A DNA stretch of 64,000 nt from Actinoplanes utahensis (GTDB lineage: Bacteria > Actinomycetota > Actinomycetes > Mycobacteriales > Micromonosporaceae), in contig NZ_BOMZ01000103.1 in the NCBI RefSeq assembly GCF_016862455.1, positions 28,917 through 92,916 of the forward strand, written 5' to 3'. Under the pieces are notes generated by a model, which was not told the origin of the DNA, did no database searches, and worked only from the letters and a program-made list of their open reading frames with translations. Position 1 is the first letter of the stretch. Each line of letters begins with the position of its first letter. Position numbers and translations under genes: made by a program. Shown in pieces: positions 26,661 to 34,062 of the stretch.

Positions 26661-27187
26661 GCCTGGACATGGACTACCCCGAACTGCGTGATCGGCAGCG
26701 GCTGCGGGACCTGGCCCGGATCGGCGTCGACCGGCCGGCCGAGCGGCCCTACCTGACCGAGATCGTCGAGGCGGCGGCGGAGCGGATCGAGACCCCGTTC
26801 GCCGTCGTCACCGTCCTGCTCAACGGCGCCCAGGTCTTCCTCGCCGGCCGTGGCCCGATCCCGGCGTGGATCGGCGAGGCCGGCGGCACCCCGATCGAGT
26901 GGGCGTTCTGCCTCCCGATGCTGCACACCCGGGCCGCCTGGCACGTCAACGACTTCACCGAGGACCCGAGGTTCCGGACCAATCCGCTGGTCACGGTCGA
27001 GGGGGTGCGGTCGTACATCGCGGCGCCCCTGATCACCAGCGACGGCCTGGTCCTCGGCGGGCTGTGCGCGCTGGACGTGCGGCCCCGGGACTTCGCCCCC
27101 GGGCAACTCGGCGAACTGCAGAGCCTCGCCGACGAGGCGGTCCGCCGGATCGAGGCCGACGCCGAACCTGACATCATGATGCCGTGA
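26657..27187 (+). CDS. GAF-domain sensor protein
   Basis: The 176-residue protein is a single GAF domain. After an N-terminal helix it has the usual core: AVVTVLLNGAQVFLAGRG near 50-70, CLPMLHTRAAWHVNDFTEDPRF near 90 and VRSYIAAPLITSDGLVLGGLCALDVRPRDF near 118-150. GAF domains bind small ligands such as cyclic nucleotides or haem. No output domain is attached, so it could hand a signal to the soluble receptors of the same operon. It overlaps both neighbours by 4 bases. Confidence 0.88.
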   Translation: MSLDMDYPELRDRQRLRDLARIGVDRPAERPYLTEIVEAAAERIETPFAVVTVLLNGAQVFLAGRGPIPAWIGEAGGTPIEWAFCLPMLHTRAAWHVNDFTEDPRFRTNPLVTVEGVRSYIAAPLITSDGLVLGGLCALDVRPRDFAPGQLGELQSLADEAVRRIEADAEPDIMMP

Positions 27188-27762
27188 CGTTCTCCCTGCC
27201 GGTGCCGACCGAAGCCAACGACCTGCTCAACCGCGACCCGCTGGCGGTGACCCTCGGCATCGTGCTGGACCAGCAGATCACCCTGGAGAAGGCGTTCACC
27301 TCGCCGTGGGTGCTCGCCCAGCGGCTCGGGCACGAGCCCACCGCCACCGAGATCGCCGACTTCGACCAGGAGCGGCTGATCGCGATCTTCGCCGAGCCGC
27401 CCGCCCTGCACCGCTTCCCGAAAGCCATGGCGGTGCGGGCCCAGGAGGTCTGCCGGATCATCGCCGACGAGTACGACGGCGACCCCGCCAACCTCTGGTG
27501 GGACGCGAAGACCGGCGCCGAACTCTACCGGCGCATCCTCGCGCTGCCCGGGTTCGGCAAGCAGAAGGCGCAGATCTTCGTGGCGCTGCTCGGCAAGCTC
27601 TACGACGTACGGCCCGAGGGCTGGCGGGAGGCCGCCGGCGGATACGGCGAGGAGGGTTCCTACCGATCCGTCGCCGACATCGTCGACGCCGAGTCGCTGG
27701 GTAAGGTCCGCGCCTACAAGAAGGAAGCCAAAGCCGCGGCCAGAGCGGCGAAAGAGGCGTAG
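27184..27762 (+). CDS. HhH-GPD base-excision repair protein
   Basis: A 192-residue member of the helix-hairpin-helix GPD (endonuclease III-like) superfamily. It begins with DPLAVTLGIVLDQQITLEKAF, the typical first helix. The hairpin is LPGFGKQKAQIFVALL near 122-137, where DNA glycosylases place the Lys (K) of the HhH loop; the expected catalytic Asp further on is not obvious. It lacks the 4Fe-4S cysteines of endonuclease III. GTG start overlaps the GAF stop. Position at the end of the chemosensory transcript may be accidental. Confidence 0.82.
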   Translation: MTFSLPVPTEANDLLNRDPLAVTLGIVLDQQITLEKAFTSPWVLAQRLGHEPTATEIADFDQERLIAIFAEPPALHRFPKAMAVRAQEVCRIIADEYDGDPANLWWDAKTGAELYRRILALPGFGKQKAQIFVALLGKLYDVRPEGWREAAGGYGEEGSYRSVADIVDAESLGKVRAYKKEAKAAARAAKEA

Positions 27763-27765
27763 ATC

Positions 27766-27781
27766 CCGCCCGGCTGGGCGG
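27766..27781 (+). terminator. Weak hairpin after the chemosensory operon
   Basis: CCGCCC-GGCT-GGGCGG lies 3 bp after the last stop of the operon. The stem is only 6 bp without a T-run, so terminator function is uncertain. Confidence 0.35.
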
Positions 27782-27828
27782 AACGGCCCGTCCGGTGCGA
27801 GGATGGCGGGGTCGATCGGAGTCCTCGC

Positions 27829-28209
27829 GTGAAGAAACAACCGGAGCGCCCGGTGTTGATCACCGACGCGGCTCGCAGCCAGGATGATCAGCTACGCGGC
27901 CGGCAGATCCGCTACGTGACCATGATGTCGGTGCGGGCCGGCTGCCTGATCCTCGGCGGCATCCTGATCAGCGCCGAAGTGCCCCTGCTGCCGATCTGGC
28001 TGAGCCTGTGCGCGCTCGGCATGGTGCTGCTGCCGTGGATGGCGGTCCTCATCGCCAACGACCGCCCACCCAAGACGAAAGCCGAACGGGCCGCCGACGC
28101 CGCGGCCCGCGAAGACGTCCGCCGGGCCCTGGAGCAGCCACGCGAGGAACCCGACTACATCACCATCGACTCCGAGGTGGTCGACGAGGCCCGCGGCCGG
28201 ACCGACTGA
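27829..28209 (+). CDS. DUF3099 membrane protein
   Basis: The 126-residue protein has a cytoplasmic N-terminus (VLITDAARSQDDQLRGRQIRY, the DUF3099 signature region), two membrane helices at about 32-52 and 57-76 and a charged C-terminal tail. Function is unknown; the family is confined to Actinobacteria. In mycobacteria its homologue lies next to sigB, whereas here the chemosensory block stands between. Confidence 0.85.
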   Translation: MKKQPERPVLITDAARSQDDQLRGRQIRYVTMMSVRAGCLILGGILISAEVPLLPIWLSLCALGMVLLPWMAVLIANDRPPKTKAERAADAAAREDVRRALEQPREEPDYITIDSEVVDEARGRTD

Positions 28210-28216
28210 ACGGGCG

Positions 28217-28242
28217 TCGTCCACAGCGCCGCGTTGTCCACA
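28217..28242 (+). promoter_or_regulatory. Pair of DnaA-box sequences between convergent genes
   Basis: TCGTCCACA (28217-28225) and the perfect actinobacterial box TTGTCCACA (28234-28242) lie in the same orientation 17 bp apart, directly after the DUF3099 stop. They may titrate DnaA. Chance occurrence is possible. Confidence 0.4.
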
Positions 28243-28380
28243 GCCCGGCCGGCAGACACCCGCAATCTCCGCCACACTGTCCAGCGGGGGATCCCCCAGT
28301 GGAGGGTGGGCTCTGTGCGTCGGCCGGGCTCTGTGTAGGCCGGGCTGTGCGTGGGGCGCGCTGCGGTGTGAACTGCCCGG

Positions 28381-28414
28381 TGTGACGGTCCGCTGTGACG
28401 GTCCGCTGTGACGG
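28381..28414. repeat. Short tandem repeat TGTGACGGTCCGC
   Basis: Two full 13-bp units and a partial third (TGTGACGG) lie in the 218-bp space between the DUF3099 gene and psuK. No function is apparent. Confidence 0.7.
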
Positions 28415-28427
28415 CCCACGCGGGCGA

Positions 28428-29312
28428 TCAGAGCGGTACGGGCCGGGCGCCGACCCGGGAGACCGCCTCCGCCCCCAGCATGCCGCCGGCCCGCAGCGCC
28501 GTCTCCGGATCCGCCCCGGCGAGCCATGCGCCGAGCAGTCCCGCCGCGAACGCGTCGCCCGCGCCGGTCGGGTCCACCACCGGCACGGCCCGGGCCGCGA
28601 GATGTGCCACGCCGTCCGGGCCGGCCCAGACGGCGCCGGCGGCGCCCTGTTTGACCACCGCATTGCGTACGTGCGCGGTCAGCCGCCCCGCCTGGTCGGT
28701 GGCGCTGCCGGGTCCGGCCAGCACGTCGGCTTCGTCGGCGTTGCACAGGAGCAGGTCGGTTCCCCGTACCCAGGCCAGGAAATCCGCGGGCCCGGCAGAC
28801 CGTAGGGGGGCCGCGGACGCCGCGTCGACGCTCACCGTGAGTCCCTGATCGGCGGCGGCCGTGAGGGCCGCCAGGCCCGCGGGACGGGAACCGGCGTGCA
28901 GCAGCGGGTACCCGGACAGGTGCAGGTGGGAACCGGGCGGCACGGCCGTGATCGCCGCGGTGACGTGGTCCGGCGCGAGCCGCAGGGACGCGCCCCGATC
29001 GGTGATCATGGTGCGTTCGGTGGCGCCGGTGAGCACCACCACGCTGCCGGTCGACACGCCCGGGTGCGCCTGTATCGCGCAGTGCACCCCGGCGGCCTCC
29101 AGTTCGGTCACCCGGTCCCGGCCGGCCCGGTCGTCGCCGACCGCCGCGACCAGGGTGACCGCGTGCCCGGCGCGGGCCAGCCAGGCCGCGGTGTTCGCGG
29201 CCTGGCCACCACCGGCGACCCGGATCACGGCGTCCGTGTCGGAGCCGGCCCGCACCGGGCCGTCGTGCTCGACCAGGACGTCGGTGACCAGGTCGCCGAC
29301 GACGATGATCAT
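28428..29312 (-). CDS. psuK: PfkB-family kinase, probable pseudouridine kinase
   Basis: Pseudouridine kinase makes pseudouridine 5'-phosphate, the substrate of PsuG. The 294-residue protein has the PfkB N-terminal motif GGGQAANTAAWLARAG (34-49) and the C-terminal motif DPTGAGDAF (247-255) with the catalytic Asp. Sequence alone does not separate pseudouridine kinase from other ribokinase-like sugar kinases; the assignment rests on psuG lying 10 bp upstream in the same direction. Confidence 0.85.
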   Translation of the reverse strand: MIIVVGDLVTDVLVEHDGPVRAGSDTDAVIRVAGGGQAANTAAWLARAGHAVTLVAAVGDDRAGRDRVTELEAAGVHCAIQAHPGVSTGSVVVLTGATERTMITDRGASLRLAPDHVTAAITAVPPGSHLHLSGYPLLHAGSRPAGLAALTAAADQGLTVSVDAASAAPLRSAGPADFLAWVRGTDLLLCNADEADVLAGPGSATDQAGRLTAHVRNAVVKQGAAGAVWAGPDGVAHLAARAVPVVDPTGAGDAFAAGLLGAWLAGADPETALRAGGMLGAEAVSRVGARPVPL

Positions 29313-29322
29313 GACCGGGCCG

Positions 29323-30282
29323 TCACGCCGGGACGGCGAAGCCGACCGGGGCCGCCGACCCGCTGTCCACGGCCGCGGCGATCTTCGCGGCCAGGGCGGC
29401 GTTGCGCAGGATGATCCGGATGTTGACCTGCAGGCTCCGGCCCTCGGTGCTGGCGTGGAAGTGGCCGAGCAGGAACGGGGTGACCGCCTTGCCGGTGATG
29501 TTCTGTTCGGCCAGCAGGTTCAGCCCGGTCGCCAGGGTGCGGTCGTGCAGTCCCGGGTCGAGCTGCTCGTCGGCGGGCAGCGGGTTGGCCAGCACCAGCG
29601 CGCTCTCGGAGACGCCCTGGCCGGCGCGGGCCCGGATGAAGTCGGCCACCTGTTCGGGGGAGTCCAGCGCCCAGTCGATGTCGAACCCGCCGTCGGTGAT
29701 GAAGAAGCCGGGGAAGCGCCGGGTACGGTACCCGGCCACCGGCACGCCCAGGGTCTCCAGCCGCTCCAGCGTGGCGCCCACGTCCAGGATCGACTTGACC
29801 CCGGCGCAGACCACCACGATGGGGGTACGGGCCAGCGCGGTCAGGTCGGCGGACTCGTCGTAGGTGACGTTCGCTTCCCGGTGCACCCCGCCCAGCCCGC
29901 CGGTCGCGAACACGCCGATCCCGGCGGCCGCGGCGATCGCGCTGGTGGCCGCGACCGTGGTGGCCCCGTCGGCGCGCCGGGCCGCGGCGATCGCCAGGTC
30001 CCGGACCGAGAGCTTGGCCACCGACTGCGCCGAGGCGAGACGCTCGACCTGCGCGTCCGACAGGCCGACGATCACCTCGCCGTCGATCATGCCGATGGTC
30101 GCGGGCACGGCGCCGTTGTCCCGGACGGCCTGCTCGATCTCCCGGGCCACCCGGATGTTGTCGGGGTGCGGCAGGCCGTGCGAGATGATCGTGCTCTCCA
30201 GGGCCACGACCGGACGGCCGTCACGGCGCGCCCGGGCGACGTGCTCGCCGAATCGAATCGAGAAATCAGTCACACCCGCCAC
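29323..30282 (-). CDS. psuG: Pseudouridine-5'-phosphate glycosidase
   Basis: PsuG splits pseudouridine 5'-phosphate to uracil and ribose 5-phosphate, breaking the C-C glycosidic bond. The 319-residue protein shows the family motifs ALESTIISHGLPHP near 28, ATIGMIDGEVIVG near 61, GGVHREA near 130, CAGVKSILD near 160 and ANPLPADEQL near 230. Start is GTG at 30282; another GTG nine bases downstream is possible. With psuK it forms a two-gene catabolic operon for pseudouridine from RNA turnover. Confidence 0.95.
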   Translation of the reverse strand: MAGVTDFSIRFGEHVARARRDGRPVVALESTIISHGLPHPDNIRVAREIEQAVRDNGAVPATIGMIDGEVIVGLSDAQVERLASAQSVAKLSVRDLAIAAARRADGATTVAATSAIAAAAGIGVFATGGLGGVHREANVTYDESADLTALARTPIVVVCAGVKSILDVGATLERLETLGVPVAGYRTRRFPGFFITDGGFDIDWALDSPEQVADFIRARAGQGVSESALVLANPLPADEQLDPGLHDRTLATGLNLLAEQNITGKAVTPFLLGHFHASTEGRSLQVNIRIILRNAALAAKIAAAVDSGSAAPVGFAVPA

Positions 30283-30407
30283 CGTACGTCGATCTTGCGG
30301 CCCTGTCGCAGGGCTCTTACCGGCAGCGTTGTCGTTGGACCGGCCCGCCGCGAGGTGTCAGACTTGGCGGCTGGAGCTTCGTCATTTTTCCTGAAGGGCA
30401 GATAACC

Positions 30408-30626
30408 GTGAGCACCCAGATCCTGGAGCGTCCGGAGACCAAGGATGCCGACACCGGTCCCGAGATGTTCCACTACGTGCGCAAGGAGAAGATCGCCGAG
30501 AGCGCGGTCATGGGCACGCACGTGATCGCACTCTGCGGCGAGACCTTCCCGGTGACGAAGACGCCGAAGAAAGGCTCACCGGTGTGCCCGCAGTGCAAGG
30601 AGATCTACGAAGCCATGAAGGCCTGA
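30408..30626 (+). CDS. DUF3039 protein
   Basis: A 72-residue actinobacterial protein with a putative metal knuckle: CGETF near residue 43 and CPQCKEIYE near 62. The FHYVRKEKI and HVIALCGE segments are characteristic of DUF3039. Function unknown. GTG start after GAAGGG. The TRIC-like gene begins 8 bp downstream. Confidence 0.88.
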   Translation: MSTQILERPETKDADTGPEMFHYVRKEKIAESAVMGTHVIALCGETFPVTKTPKKGSPVCPQCKEIYEAMKA

Positions 30627-30633
30627 TCTCGGC

Positions 30634-31248
30634 GTGACGGGCGGATATCTGCTGCTCGTCGCGGACCTGATCGGTGTGGCGGTGTTCGCCGCGTCCGGCG
30701 CCTCGGCCGGCGTCGCGAAGCGGCTCGACCTGTTCGGTGTCGCGTTTGCCGGCTTCACGGCCGCGCTCGGCGGCGGCATCATGCGGGACGTGGTGATCGG
30801 CGCGGTGCCCCCGCTGGCGTTCGCCGACTGGCGGTACGCGGTGACCGCCGTGGCCGCCTCGGTCGCCGTCTTCTGGCTGCACCCGGCGCTGCACCGGATG
30901 CGCCGTGTCGTGCTGGTGCTGGACGCCGCCGGCCTGGGCCTGTTCACCGTGACCGGCACGCTCAAGGCGCTCGACGCCGGCGTGCCGGCGGTCGGCGCCT
31001 GCCTGGTGGGCATGCTCACGGCGATCGGCGGCGGCCTGGCCCGCGATCTGCTCACCGGCGAGATCCCGGCGGTTCTGCAACGGGAGATCTATGCGATGGC
31101 GGCGCTGCTCGGCGCCGTGCTGGTGGCCGTCCTGCACCGGTTGTCGCTGACCGGCCTGGTCCCGCTGACGATCGCCGCGACCTTGATCACCGGCGTGCGG
31201 CTGCTGGCCCTCTACCGCCGCTGGTCGGCTCCGGTGGCCGTGCCGTAG
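30634..31248 (+). CDS. TRIC-like cation channel (UPF0126 family)
   Basis: A 204-residue integral membrane protein with six or seven helices in two homologous halves, each containing a glycine motif and basic pair: LGGGIMRDVVIG near 48 and IGGGLARDLLTGEIP near 131. This matches the prokaryotic trimeric intracellular cation channel (TRIC) family, which conducts K+ or other monovalent cations. It is followed by a strong terminator at 31289-31316. Confidence 0.9.
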   Translation: MTGGYLLLVADLIGVAVFAASGASAGVAKRLDLFGVAFAGFTAALGGGIMRDVVIGAVPPLAFADWRYAVTAVAASVAVFWLHPALHRMRRVVLVLDAAGLGLFTVTGTLKALDAGVPAVGACLVGMLTAIGGGLARDLLTGEIPAVLQREIYAMAALLGAVLVAVLHRLSLTGLVPLTIAATLITGVRLLALYRRWSAPVAVP

Positions 31249-31288
31249 CACCGGTTCCGCAACCGTCCTCCCGCTATGCTGGGAGCCG

Positions 31289-31316
31289 CCTCCGCGCCGT
31301 GATCGCGGAGGTTTTT
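31289..31316 (+). terminator. Classic Rho-independent terminator
   Basis: CCTCCGCG (31289-31296) pairs with CGCGGAGG (31304-31311) around a 7-base loop and runs into TTTTT. It lies 40 bp after the TRIC-like gene and just before the helicase. A TATGCT -10-like hexamer at 31275-31280 would start transcription right before it, so it could also act as an attenuator. Confidence 0.85.
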
Positions 31317-31318
31317 CC

Positions 31319-31345
31319 ATGGACGAAGGGATTACGGCAGCTTGA
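31319..31345 (+). CDS. Possible 8-residue leader peptide coupled to the helicase
   Basis: An ATG directly after the terminator T-run opens a frame reading MDEGITAA and stopping at TGA, which overlaps the TTG start of the helicase (TTGA, 31342-31345). Translational coupling through this mini-ORF would explain how a TTG start with a distant ribosome site is used. No ribosome site precedes the ATG itself. Confidence 0.3.
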   Translation: MDEGITAA

Positions 31346-33072
31346 GCCCGCCTTTGCCGAATTTGGAGATCTTTCCGCCGCTGCGGGACTGGCAGCGGAA
31401 GGCGATGGTGACGTACCTGCGACGCCGTTCCGAGGACTTCATGGCCGTGGCGACGCCCGGCGCCGGGAAGACCACGTTCGCGCTCCGGATCGCCGCCGAG
31501 ATGCTCGTCGACGGCACCTGTGACGCGGTCACCGTGGTCTGCCCGACGGAGCACCTCAAGACCCAGTGGTCCCTCGCGGCGGCCCGGGTCGGCATCCAGC
31601 TCGACCCGAAGTTCCGCAACTCGGACGTGCACTCGTCGCGTGACTTCCACGGGGCGGTGCTGACCTACGCCCAGGTCGGCATGGCGCCGGCCGTGCACAA
31701 GCGGCGCACCCTGACCCGCCGGACCTTCGTGATCCTCGACGAGATCCACCACGCGGGTGACTCCCGGACGTGGGGTGACGGGGTCAAGGACGCCTTCGAG
31801 CCGGCCGTGCGCCGCCTGCTGCTCACCGGCACCCCGTTCCGATCCGACGAGAACCCGATCCCGTTCGTGAGCTACGAGCGCGGCGGCGACGGCATCCAGA
31901 GATCGAAAGCCGATTCGGTGTACGGGTACGCCGACGCCCTCCGGGACCGGGTCGTGCGGCCGGTGCTGTTCATGGCGTACTCGGGGGAGACCCGCTGGCG
32001 CACCAACGCCGGTGACGAGCTGGCCGCCCGGCTGGGCGAGCCGATGACCAAGGATCTGGTCGCGCAGGCGTGGCGGACCGCCCTCGATCACCGGGGCGAC
32101 TGGATGCCGCAGGTGATGCGGGCCGCCGACGCCCGGCTCACCAAGATCCGCGAGCACGGCATGCCGGACGCGGGCGGTCTGGTCATCGCCAGCGATCAGC
32201 AGGCCGCCCGGGCGTACGCGAAGCTGTTGCACGAGATCACCGGTGAGCCGGCGACCATCGTGCTCTCCGACGACGAGGGCGCCTCCGGCCGGATCGCCGA
32301 GTTCGCCGCGTCGGAGAAACGCTGGATGGTCGCGGTCCGGATGGTGTCCGAGGGTGTCGACATCCCCCGTCTGGCCGTCGGTGTCTACGCCACCAGCGCC
32401 TCCACCCCGCTCTACTTCGCGCAGGCGATCGGCCGGTTCGTGCGGGCCCGGCGCGAGGGCGAGACCGCCACGGTGTTCCTGCCGAGCGTCCCGCACCTGC
32501 TCGGGCTGGCCAGCGAGATGGAGGCTCAGCGCAATCACGTGCTGGGCGCGCCGAAGGAGAAGGACGGCCTCGACGACACGGCTCTGGAGCGCGCTCAGAA
32601 GGCCGAGGACGCGCTCGGGGACCTGGACAAGAAGTTCGAGGCCCTGTCCGCGGTCGCCGAGCTGGACCAGGTCATCTACGACGGCACCTCGTTCGGCATG
32701 GCGGCCCGGACCGGCACTCCCGAGGAGGCCGACTATCTGGGCCTGCCCGGTCTGCTCACCCCGGAGGAGGTGACCACGCTGCTGAACAAGCGGCAGGCCG
32801 AGCAGATGGCGGCGCAGAAGCGGCAGCAGGCCGAGCAGGTGAAGACCGCGGAGCCGGTGGTCCGTGAGCCGGTCGTGCCGATGAGCGCGGGGGAGCGGCG
32901 CAACAGCCTGCGCCGGCAGCTGAACACCCTGGTGGCGGCACATCACCACCGGACCAACCTGCCGCACGGGAAGATCCACGCGGAGCTCCGCCGGATCTGC
33001 GGCGGACCGCCCAGCGCGCAGGCGACGATCGAGCAGTTGGAGGAGCGGATCGCCACGATCCAGACCCTCTGA
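31342..33072 (+). CDS. DEAD/DEAH-type superfamily 2 helicase
   Basis: The 576-residue protein has the SF2 core: Walker A TPGAGKTT (38-45), DEIH box (133-136), motif III TGTPFR, then the second RecA domain with SEGVDIPRL and QAIGRFVRARR (motifs V and VI). It resembles XPB/Ssl2-like restriction-type helicases. A C-terminal region after residue 450 is helical and charged. It probably unwinds DNA or RNA with ATP; the role is unknown. TTG start; AAGGG lies 11 bases upstream. No nuclease or methylase gene lies beside it, so I do not call it a defence gene. Confidence 0.9.
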   Translation: MSPPLPNLEIFPPLRDWQRKAMVTYLRRRSEDFMAVATPGAGKTTFALRIAAEMLVDGTCDAVTVVCPTEHLKTQWSLAAARVGIQLDPKFRNSDVHSSRDFHGAVLTYAQVGMAPAVHKRRTLTRRTFVILDEIHHAGDSRTWGDGVKDAFEPAVRRLLLTGTPFRSDENPIPFVSYERGGDGIQRSKADSVYGYADALRDRVVRPVLFMAYSGETRWRTNAGDELAARLGEPMTKDLVAQAWRTALDHRGDWMPQVMRAADARLTKIREHGMPDAGGLVIASDQQAARAYAKLLHEITGEPATIVLSDDEGASGRIAEFAASEKRWMVAVRMVSEGVDIPRLAVGVYATSASTPLYFAQAIGRFVRARREGETATVFLPSVPHLLGLASEMEAQRNHVLGAPKEKDGLDDTALERAQKAEDALGDLDKKFEALSAVAELDQVIYDGTSFGMAARTGTPEEADYLGLPGLLTPEEVTTLLNKRQAEQMAAQKRQQAEQVKTAEPVVREPVVPMSAGERRNSLRRQLNTLVAAHHHRTNLPHGKIHAELRRICGGPPSAQATIEQLEERIATIQTL

Positions 33073-33099
33073 CCCGCACCGTCGGCATGGTCGCAAAAA

Positions 33100-33147
33100 G
33101 TTAAGCCGACTTGACGTTAAGAACTCTTGACGTCAAGTCGGCTTAAC
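33100..33147. promoter_or_regulatory. 48-bp palindrome, likely operator and promoter for the next two genes
   Basis: A 17-bp arm (33100-33116) is repeated exactly inverted at 33131-33147, and the 14-bp centre is itself nearly symmetric, giving 22 of 24 matched positions. The right half contains CTTGACGTCAAG, a perfect 12-bp palindrome. TTGACG (33127-33132) and CATGAT (33150-33155) with 17-bp spacing form a promoter whose start would fall on the ATG at 33162, i.e. a leaderless mRNA. A protein bound to the palindrome would cover the -35. Confidence 0.7.
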
Positions 33148-33161
33148 ATCATGATGGATGC

Positions 33162-33659
33162 ATGACGACGACGCTGATGGATCGATTCGTTCGGTGGAAC
33201 CTCGACTTCGACGGTGACCTCTACGGCCGCGACGAGCGCGAGCGCTTCCGGTGGTACGAGGGCTCCACCACCATGGCCCAGGTACAGATGATCACCGTTC
33301 CGTGGGTGGCCGCCGCCCTCGTCTGGGCGGTCGGCGCGCCGGTCGCCTGGTCGCTGCTCGTCCTGCTGGCCGTCTTCCTCGTGCCGGTCACCCTCTGCTC
33401 CGTCTACGTGGAGGCCAAGCGGGTGGACACCATGCCGCGGGTGTGGAGCCGCAAGCGCCTGATCGTCTCCGCGCTGATGGGCCTGCCCTACCTGGTGTTC
33501 GGAGTCGGCTTCCTCTACCGCGTCTATCCCGAGTCGAACGCCTGGCGTTCCGCGCTGATCGGCGCCCTGATCGGCCTGGCTGTCGGCGCGGTGGTCCAGG
33601 CCGTCCACACCCGCCGGCTGCGCCGCCGGGACGCCGTCCTCGTCGGGGACGAGGACTGA
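33162..33659 (+). CDS. Membrane protein paired with an XRE regulator
   Basis: The 165-residue protein has a soluble N-terminus (to about 38), then about four membrane helices (43-60, 63-83, 103-122, 128-148) and a basic C-terminus. No family recognised with confidence. No ribosome site precedes the ATG, consistent with leaderless expression from the palindromic promoter. Its TGA overlaps the ATG of the XRE gene by one base. Small membrane proteins coupled to compact XRE regulators are common, often with the regulator controlling the pair. Confidence 0.8.
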   Translation: MTTTLMDRFVRWNLDFDGDLYGRDERERFRWYEGSTTMAQVQMITVPWVAAALVWAVGAPVAWSLLVLLAVFLVPVTLCSVYVEAKRVDTMPRVWSRKRLIVSALMGLPYLVFGVGFLYRVYPESNAWRSALIGALIGLAVGAVVQAVHTRRLRRRDAVLVGDED

Positions 33660-33892
33660 TGGCCCCGGCAGGCCCGGTGCGATCCGCCGAGGCGAGCGAC
33701 GCGATCGGGACCCGCATCCGGGAGGCGCGCAAGGCCGCCGGACTCACCCAGCAGACCATGGCCGCCGAGGTTCAGGTGAGCCGGCAGACCGTCATCGCGA
33801 TGGAGACGGGCGACTACGCCCCCTCGGTCTATCTGGCCATCAAAGTGGCCCGGGCTCTGGGGACCACCGTCGAGGCGCTCTGGGACGGCTAG
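33659..33892 (+). CDS. Compact XRE/YozG-type HTH regulator
   Basis: A 77-residue protein that is almost entirely one HTH domain (RIREARKAAGLTQQTMAAEV near 19, SRQTVIAMETGDYAPSVYLA near 41). The ending ALGTTVEALWDG is typical of YozG-like regulators. It has no sensor domain. It is translationally coupled to the membrane protein and probably binds the 48-bp palindrome upstream of it, giving autoregulation. Confidence 0.9.
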   Translation: MAPAGPVRSAEASDAIGTRIREARKAAGLTQQTMAAEVQVSRQTVIAMETGDYAPSVYLAIKVARALGTTVEALWDG

Positions 33893-33910
33893 CGGCCTTC
33901 CAGGACGGCA

Positions 33911-33944
33911 GAAAGGGCGCTCCCTGCAGGGGGAGCGCCCTTTC
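33911..33944. terminator. Intrinsic terminator after the XRE gene
   Basis: A perfect 14-bp stem (33911-33924 with 33931-33944) with loop TGCAGG ends in TTTCTTGTC. A strong terminator for the pair upstream. Confidence 0.88.
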
Positions 33945-33989
33945 TTGTCAAGGTCTCGTCGTTGGGGGCCGCTGCCGGCTGGCTGGTGA

Positions 33990-34061
33990 GTCTGTTCGCG
34001 GCGGTGGAGACCGCCGCTGCCGACCTACGACGAGCGAACTCGAGGCAGGTCGCGAACAGAC
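33990..34061. repeat. Nested inverted repeat after the DUF7455-like gene
   Basis: An 11-bp arm (33990-34000) pairs exactly with 34051-34061. Inside, GCGGCGGT (33998-34005) pairs with ACCGCCGC (34010-34017) around GGAG, competing with the end of the outer arm. It sits directly after the stop of the minus-strand gene at 34063 and may form its 3' RNA structure. Confidence 0.65.
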
Positions 34062-34062
34062 C

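Noticed and set aside
31342..33072. Helicase as part of a phage-defence system
   Set aside because: No nuclease, methylase or other defence gene is adjacent. The neighbours are housekeeping or membrane genes, so the helicase alone is not sufficient.
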